Under the pieces are notes generated by a model that had not been told where the DNA came from, ran no database searches, and saw only the letters and a list, made by a program, of their open reading frames with translations. Positions 42,803 through 45,398 of a stretch of DNA of 45,398 nucleotides are shown in pieces. A program made the position numbers and the translations under genes. Positions within the stretch are counted from its first letter, which is position 1, and every line of letters begins with the position of its first letter. Where the stretch lies: contig DASVVT010000077.1 of assembly GCA_036386415.1 (NCBI GenBank), forward strand, positions 1 through 45,398, written 5' to 3'. The stretch comes from DASVVT01 sp036386415 (lineage in GTDB: Bacteria; Acidobacteriota; Blastocatellia; Pyrinomonadales; Pyrinomonadaceae).

Positions 42803-43498
42803 ATGGCATTCCCAAGAGGTGACTCAGACCTCATGGTCTGGCTCAATAACTTTGCTGAAAAATTCTCGACGCATGCCGCGACGCTCGGCTTCACACCCGC
42901 CGAAGTCACCGCCGTGCAGGACGACGCCGCTATGTTGCAATACTTGATCGGCGACCTCCTGCCAGGATTCAAGGCTGCGATGCAAGCGCGCACGGCCTAC
43001 AAAGACCTGATCGTGAATGGGCCGATTGGCAGGAAGGGCGGAGACATACCGCCGCCGCCAACGACCGCCGCGCCTCCAACACTGGTCGAGCCCGGCATCA
43101 TCCCGCGCCTGCGCAAAATCATCCAGCGCATACAGGTCGCACCCGCCTACACACAAGCGATAGGCGAAGACCTCGACATCACAGAGACGCAGGGCAACTC
43201 GTCGCTCGTTGACACGACCTCGGCCAAGCCGACGGCTAAAGCCATCGCCTTGCCGAAGAGTGAGGTGCGCATCGAATTCTCGAAAGGCGGGCTGGATGGC
43301 GTCTTGATCGAAAGCCGTCGCAAGGGAGAGGGTGACTGGATCAACCTCGCCACAGACCACTTCAGTCCATACCTTGATACGCGTCCGCCAGTCGCGGCGG
43401 GCACACCCGAAGTGCGCGAGTATCGTTTGCGTTACCTGAAACGTGATGAGCCCGTCGGCGAGTGGTCGGATATTATCTCGGCCACGACAACACCATAG
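42803..43498 (+). CDS. Hypothetical protein with C-terminal Fn3-like region
   Basis: I do not recognise the family by name. The 231-residue protein has a helical N-terminus (about 1-70, starting MAFPRGDSDLMVWLNNFAEK), a Pro/Thr-rich hinge (about 79-96) and a C-terminal beta-rich part (about 140-229). That part ends YRLRYLKRDEPVGEWSDIIS, the pattern of the last strands of a fibronectin type III domain. It has no signal peptide or membrane helix. The ATG at 42803 has an aaagga site 9 bp upstream. It lies between the 21-bp repeat array and the malic enzyme remnant. Confidence 0.65.
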   Translation: MAFPRGDSDLMVWLNNFAEKFSTHAATLGFTPAEVTAVQDDAAMLQYLIGDLLPGFKAAMQARTAYKDLIVNGPIGRKGGDIPPPPTTAAPPTLVEPGIIPRLRKIIQRIQVAPAYTQAIGEDLDITETQGNSSLVDTTSAKPTAKAIALPKSEVRIEFSKGGLDGVLIESRRKGEGDWINLATDHFSPYLDTRPPVAAGTPEVREYRLRYLKRDEPVGEWSDIISATTTP

Positions 43499-43613
43499 AG
43501 CGTCAGCCTACTGAGTATGATCAAGAACGTGTCAGAACTGCTTGCTTCAGCCGGATGGGTCTTCAACATTGAGCACCCGCCCGGCCTAAGCAAGCGGCTC
43601 TGATACGGCTGAC

Positions 43614-43667
43614 TATCGCACAGGCGTCGCACGCCGCGAGCGCACGCACATGGATGTGATAGGGTGA
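43614..43667 (+). pseudogene. Remnant of malic enzyme 3' end
   Basis: Seventeen codons read YRTGVARRERTHMDVIG and then a stop, against YRTGVARRERAHVDLIG at the end of the intact gene (40452-40505). No start codon or upstream malic enzyme sequence is attached. Three conservative amino-acid changes and several silent ones show that the copy is not recent or came from a related gene. Confidence 0.85.
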
Positions 43668-43768
43668 GCCGAAAGCTTGATCGGCACACAAGCTCAGAGC
43701 CCGGCATGAAAGTCCCACGAAACAACCTTTCGTGGTACTCTACCCTGCTTCAAAATAAGGGTTGAGTT
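43614..43768 (+). repeat. Second copy of malic enzyme 3' end and flank
   Basis: This extends past the remnant stop codon with blocks shared with 40506-40612, such as TTGATCGG.ACACAA, GCCCG and AAATA..G.TTGA. Downstream identity is roughly two thirds by eye. It ends where the palindrome array starts. Confidence 0.8.
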
Positions 43769-43770
43769 TT

Positions 43771-43903
43771 ACCGTGGATGGCGATAAAAGTCGCCTGTCA
43801 GAACGATTAGACCGCCACTAGCGGTAATTTACGCCCGAGAGGGTGTTATACCGCGCATGGCGGTAATTTCGCTTTATATGAGTATTAGACCGTTACTGGC
43901 GGT
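43771..43903. repeat. Four palindromes at 39-40-bp spacing
   Basis: Cores of the form ACCGC-N5-GCGGT begin at 43771, 43811, 43850 and 43889. Around them the sequence is roughly tta-ACCG-core-CGGTaattt. Copies 2 and 4 can pair over 12 bp (ATTAGACCGCCA at 43806-43817 and its exact complement at 43897-43908). Function unknown; see the attC candidate. Confidence 0.75.
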
Positions 43904-43919
43904 CTAATAGTAGTTGGGC
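43802..43919 (+). other. Candidate attC site upstream of first cassette
   Basis: AAC (43802-43804) is followed by a 12-bp arm (43806-43817). The matching arm is at 43897-43908, followed by AGTA and GTTGGGC (43913-43919), giving the R-L ... L-R layout of an attC site at the expected place. The left spacer is only 1 bp, shorter than usual, and I cannot find a matching start of a preceding cassette, so the site is uncertain. Confidence 0.45.
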
Positions 43920-43925
43920 TGCTAG

Positions 43926-43954
43926 TTGACCGTTTCTTTAAAACCCACTAATCT
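43926..43954 (+). promoter_or_regulatory. Candidate promoter of the HicBA cassette
   Basis: The -35 TTGACC (43926-43931), a 17-bp spacer and the -10-like TAATCT (43949-43954) lie 37 bp before hicB. They are inside the cassette, so the toxin-antitoxin pair would be expressed independently of an integron promoter. Confidence 0.45.
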
Positions 43955-43990
43955 TTAGTAAGAATTAAGCTCAATTTTTACGGAGTGCTT

Positions 43991-44188
43991 ATGAACATCA
44001 AAGTAATAGTTGAACCTGGCGAAGATGGTTATTTCGTAGCTCATGTCCCATCTCTCAAAAGCTGCTGGTCACAGGGTAAAACCAAAGAAGAGGCTCTTGA
44101 AAATATCCGTGAAGCGATAGACTTGTATTTAGAGCCTGAACCTACAGAACTGGCAGAAGATCAGGAAATGGTTGAGCTAACAGTATGA
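43991..44188 (+). CDS. hicB: HicB-family antitoxin
   Basis: The 65-residue protein is the HicB partial-RNase H-fold domain: MNIKVIVEPGEDGYFVAHVP, then SLKSCWSQGKTKEEALENIR and AIDLYLE. It neutralises the HicA toxin by direct binding. The C-terminal DNA-binding domain of longer HicB proteins is absent, so another factor may control transcription. ATG 43991 has a ggag Shine-Dalgarno 5 bp upstream; the GTG at 43985 is less likely. It overlaps hicA by 4 bp (ATGA). It is AT-rich compared with the chromosome and lies in an integron cassette (43914-44516). Confidence 0.93.
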   Translation: MNIKVIVEPGEDGYFVAHVPSLKSCWSQGKTKEEALENIREAIDLYLEPEPTELAEDQEMVELTV

Positions 44189-44403
44189 AATTGCCTTTGC
44201 TCTCAGGGCGACAGGTCTTAGCAGCATTGACGCGCTTGGGCTTTGTTGAAGTTCATCGAAAAGGCAGCCACGTAAAGATGAAGCACGAAGATGGAAGAGT
44301 AATGGTTTTCCCGTTCCATGATGAAGTTGATCGCTACACGTTAAAAGGTGCGCTCCGTGATGCGGACATTGAGATAGAAGATTTCCTCAAAGAAGTTAAA
44401 TGA
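44185..44403 (+). CDS. hicA: HicA-family mRNA interferase toxin
   Basis: The 72-residue protein has the double-stranded-RNA-binding-like HicA fold: LLSGRQVLAALTRLGFVEVH, then RKGSHVKMKH with the catalytic His in the GSH motif, and a C-terminal amphipathic helix (TLKGALRDADIEIEDFLKEV). HicA toxins cleave mRNA. The start overlaps the hicB stop codon, so the antitoxin comes first and the pair is translationally coupled. An attC site follows after 9 bp. Confidence 0.94.
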   Translation: MKLPLLSGRQVLAALTRLGFVEVHRKGSHVKMKHEDGRVMVFPFHDEVDRYTLKGALRDADIEIEDFLKEVK

Positions 44404-44412
44404 TCCGGCGCA

Positions 44413-44522
44413 GCCCAACAACTCATTCAACCCGACCCCGCGATAGCATGCCTTTCATGTTCTTTCCTCGCGCTCATGTTGTATGCTGCTCGCGCGGGGC
44501 GGGTTAATTCGAGCGTTAGATG
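44413..44522 (+). other. attC recombination site of the HicBA cassette
   Basis: The left box GCCCAAC (44413-44419) is followed by ACTCATTCAACCCGACCCCG. The right side carries CGGGGCGGGTTAATTCGAGC and ends GTTAGAT (44516-44522). The arms pair with an unpaired A, as in integron attC sites. The left end GCAGCCCAAC is the exact complement of the cassette start GTTGGGCTGC at 43913, which fixes the HicBA cassette as 43914-44516. Confidence 0.92.
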
Positions 44523-44545
44523 CTTCATTTTAAGTAAGGAGACTT

Positions 44546-45205
44546 ATGAGCTTCCAAGATCAAATAATCATCAGCATTATTGACAAATTGCTTATTGGCG
44601 TTCTGATAGCAGTTGCGGCTTATATCCTTAATAGGCGTCTTGAGAAATTTAAGCAAGAGTTAAATGCCCAGACGAAGGAATACGAGACTGAGCTACAAAG
44701 TTATTTGAAAACTTATGAAAGCCAACTTCAAAAGCTCGTCAAGGAACACGAGCTACGCTTTAGTAGCCTCCATCAAAAGAGAGTTGAGGTCATAGCCGGT
44801 TTATATGTAGCGCTAGAAGAATCTAAACTCCATACAGAATTTTTGGTTCTAAGGGCTAAGCATGTGGAAGCCAAAAATCTAAAGCCTACTGCTTCCTTTG
44901 CCTTAAAGAGTTGGTCAGAGGCTTCACAATTTTATAAGAAAAACAAACTGTATTTTCCAAAAGAGCTTTCTCAAAAATTGGATACTGTTATTAGAGAGAT
45001 AATTGAACCTACAAGTATGTATAGGAATTGGGAGCAGAATCCTGAAGAGTATGCTGAGGTGCTTCAGAATATTCGTGAATGGTGGAGCAACAAGAGTAGT
45101 GAGATTAATGCTGTTCTAAAAGCAATTGAAGAAGAATTCAGAATGATCTTGGGGTCTGAGGATAACGCCGCATCTAACAACTCATTCAACCCGACGCCTC
45201 GATAG
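44546..45205 (+). CDS. Cassette-encoded membrane-anchored coiled-coil protein, function unknown
   Basis: The 219-residue protein has one N-terminal membrane helix (about 9-28, LLIGVLIAVAAYILN), then a long charged coiled coil (about 30-75, rich in Glu, Lys and Gln) and a helical C-terminal domain (about 78-205). I do not recognise the family; similar anchored helical proteins occur in integron cassettes. An ideal aaggag Shine-Dalgarno precedes ATG 44546. The last dozen residues (SNNSFNPTPR) and the stop codon are encoded by the attC site, as is common in cassettes. It is AT-rich relative to the chromosome. Confidence 0.75.
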   Translation: MSFQDQIIISIIDKLLIGVLIAVAAYILNRRLEKFKQELNAQTKEYETELQSYLKTYESQLQKLVKEHELRFSSLHQKRVEVIAGLYVALEESKLHTEFLVLRAKHVEAKNLKPTASFALKSWSEASQFYKKNKLYFPKELSQKLDTVIREIIEPTSMYRNWEQNPEEYAEVLQNIREWWSNKSSEINAVLKAIEEEFRMILGSEDNAASNNSFNPTPR

Positions 45206-45268
45206 CATTCTTTTCATCATTGATTTATCCTTCCCGCGTTGGATGCCTGCGCACGGCGCGGGTTAGAT
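45172..45268 (+). other. attC site of second cassette, shortened on the right
   Basis: The left end GCATCTAAC (45170-45178) is the exact complement of the cassette start GTTAGATGC (44516-44524), so this cassette is 44517 to about 45262. The left arm AACTCATTCAACCCGACGCC is normal. On the right, GGCGCGGGTTAGATAC lacks the spacer of about 9-13 bp found in the first attC site, and transposase-linked DNA begins within a few bases. Confidence 0.85.
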
Positions 45269-45398
45269 ACTGTGTTGATTGTCAAGCAGATTTCGCCCAC
45301 TGCGGGTCGAATGGTTTCTCTGACTTCAACACACCATAAGCCAGATGCACGAGCTTCCGCATCACCGCACAGATGACGCTCATTTTGCTCTTTCCCCG
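45269..45398 (-). mobile_element. IS110-family insertion sequence, one end, truncated by the window
   Basis: It contains the transposase 3' end described above. The boundary with attC is placed at about 45262-45270 from loss of attC sequence. IS1111-attC elements of the IS110 family are known to insert specifically into cassette attC sites, and this arrangement fits that habit. Confidence 0.7.
45282..45398 (-). CDS. IS110-family transposase, 3' end only
   Basis: The last 38 residues read RGKSKMSVICAVMRKLVHLA and then YGVLKSEKPFDPQWAKSA, matching the C-terminus of IS110-family DEDD transposases (the alpha-helix with MRKLxHLxYGxLKxxxPFDP). The rest lies beyond the window. The stop codon is only about 14 bp from the attC site, so the insertion sequence end must be very close to or at the attC site. 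Confidence 0.85.
   Translation of the reverse strand, partial: RGKSKMSVICAVMRKLVHLAYGVLKSEKPFDPQWAKSA

Larger units (their letters stand above)
43499..43990. other. Spacer of 492 bp with gene remnant, palindrome array and cassette junction
   Basis: In order this region has a malic enzyme 3' remnant (43614-43768), four palindromes spaced 39-40 bp (43771-43903), the cassette boundary at 43913/43914, and the HicBA promoter and leader (43926-43990). Confidence 0.8.

Noticed and set aside
43771..43903. Possible CRISPR repeats at 39-40-bp spacing
   Set aside because: The repeats are imperfect and palindromic with spacers of only about 20 bp; the cassette context explains them better.

Overview
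The window looks like a chromosomal segment of an Acidobacteriota bacterium, probably of the Blastocatellia type. This is an inference from gene families: two VWFA-domain proteins of the acidobacterial type, an Oar-like carboxypeptidase-regulatory/TonB-type outer-membrane protein, a short EF-Ts, and a GC-rich genome with many intergenic hairpins. No rRNA or tRNA gene is visible, so the placement is not proved.

Layout. 1-3.7 kb: PFL/UPF0210 protein, a lone BMC-H shell protein, then a convergent response regulator/histidine kinase pair. 3.7-8.6 kb: acyl-lipid desaturase, cyclic-nucleotide-binding/DUF1003 protein and two secreted VWFA proteins, all on the minus strand. 9.1-17.6 kb: a type IV pilus/type II secretion-like operon (PilC, PilB, a secretin fused to a cohesin-like domain, two pseudopilins, PilM-like). 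17.8-24.8 kb: ECF sigma factor, zinc-finger anti-sigma, a bactofilin-like membrane protein, a DUF5666 protein and the large outer-membrane receptor. 25-29.4 kb (minus): the translation operon rplM-rpsI-rpsB-tsf-pyrH-frr. 29.8-36.3 kb: M48 protease, a 1215-residue PglY/BrxC-like P-loop ATPase and a coupled DUF2520 Rossmann protein. 36.5-43.5 kb: a secreted Cys-rich propeller-like protein, ACT-domain malic enzyme, a delta-60 repeat protein and an Fn3-like protein. 43.9-45.4 kb: AT-rich integron gene cassettes with attC sites (a HicBA toxin-antitoxin cassette and an unknown coiled-coil protein cassette), followed by the 3' end of an IS110-family transposase that abuts a shortened attC.

The most unusual content is non-coding. 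At least 15 spacers or gene edges carry long imperfect inverted repeats, and most have arms that are degenerate tandem repeats of a 7-base word. There are about ten families with different words. Every spacer from rpsI to frr holds a different family. Most elements begin within a few bases of a stop codon, and some supply that stop codon. Two are translated as the N-terminal leaders of the pseudopilins. Two copies of one family sit directly before start codons that have no visible Shine-Dalgarno sequence. The nearest analogue known to me is the heptanucleotide STRR sequences of cyanobacteria, but the combination of heptads and hairpins here looks distinct.

Other non-coding structure includes a 15-unit array of 21-bp dyad repeats (42246-42559), a degenerate duplication of the malic enzyme 3' end 3.16 kb downstream, and a 39-40-bp-spaced palindrome array next to the first cassette.
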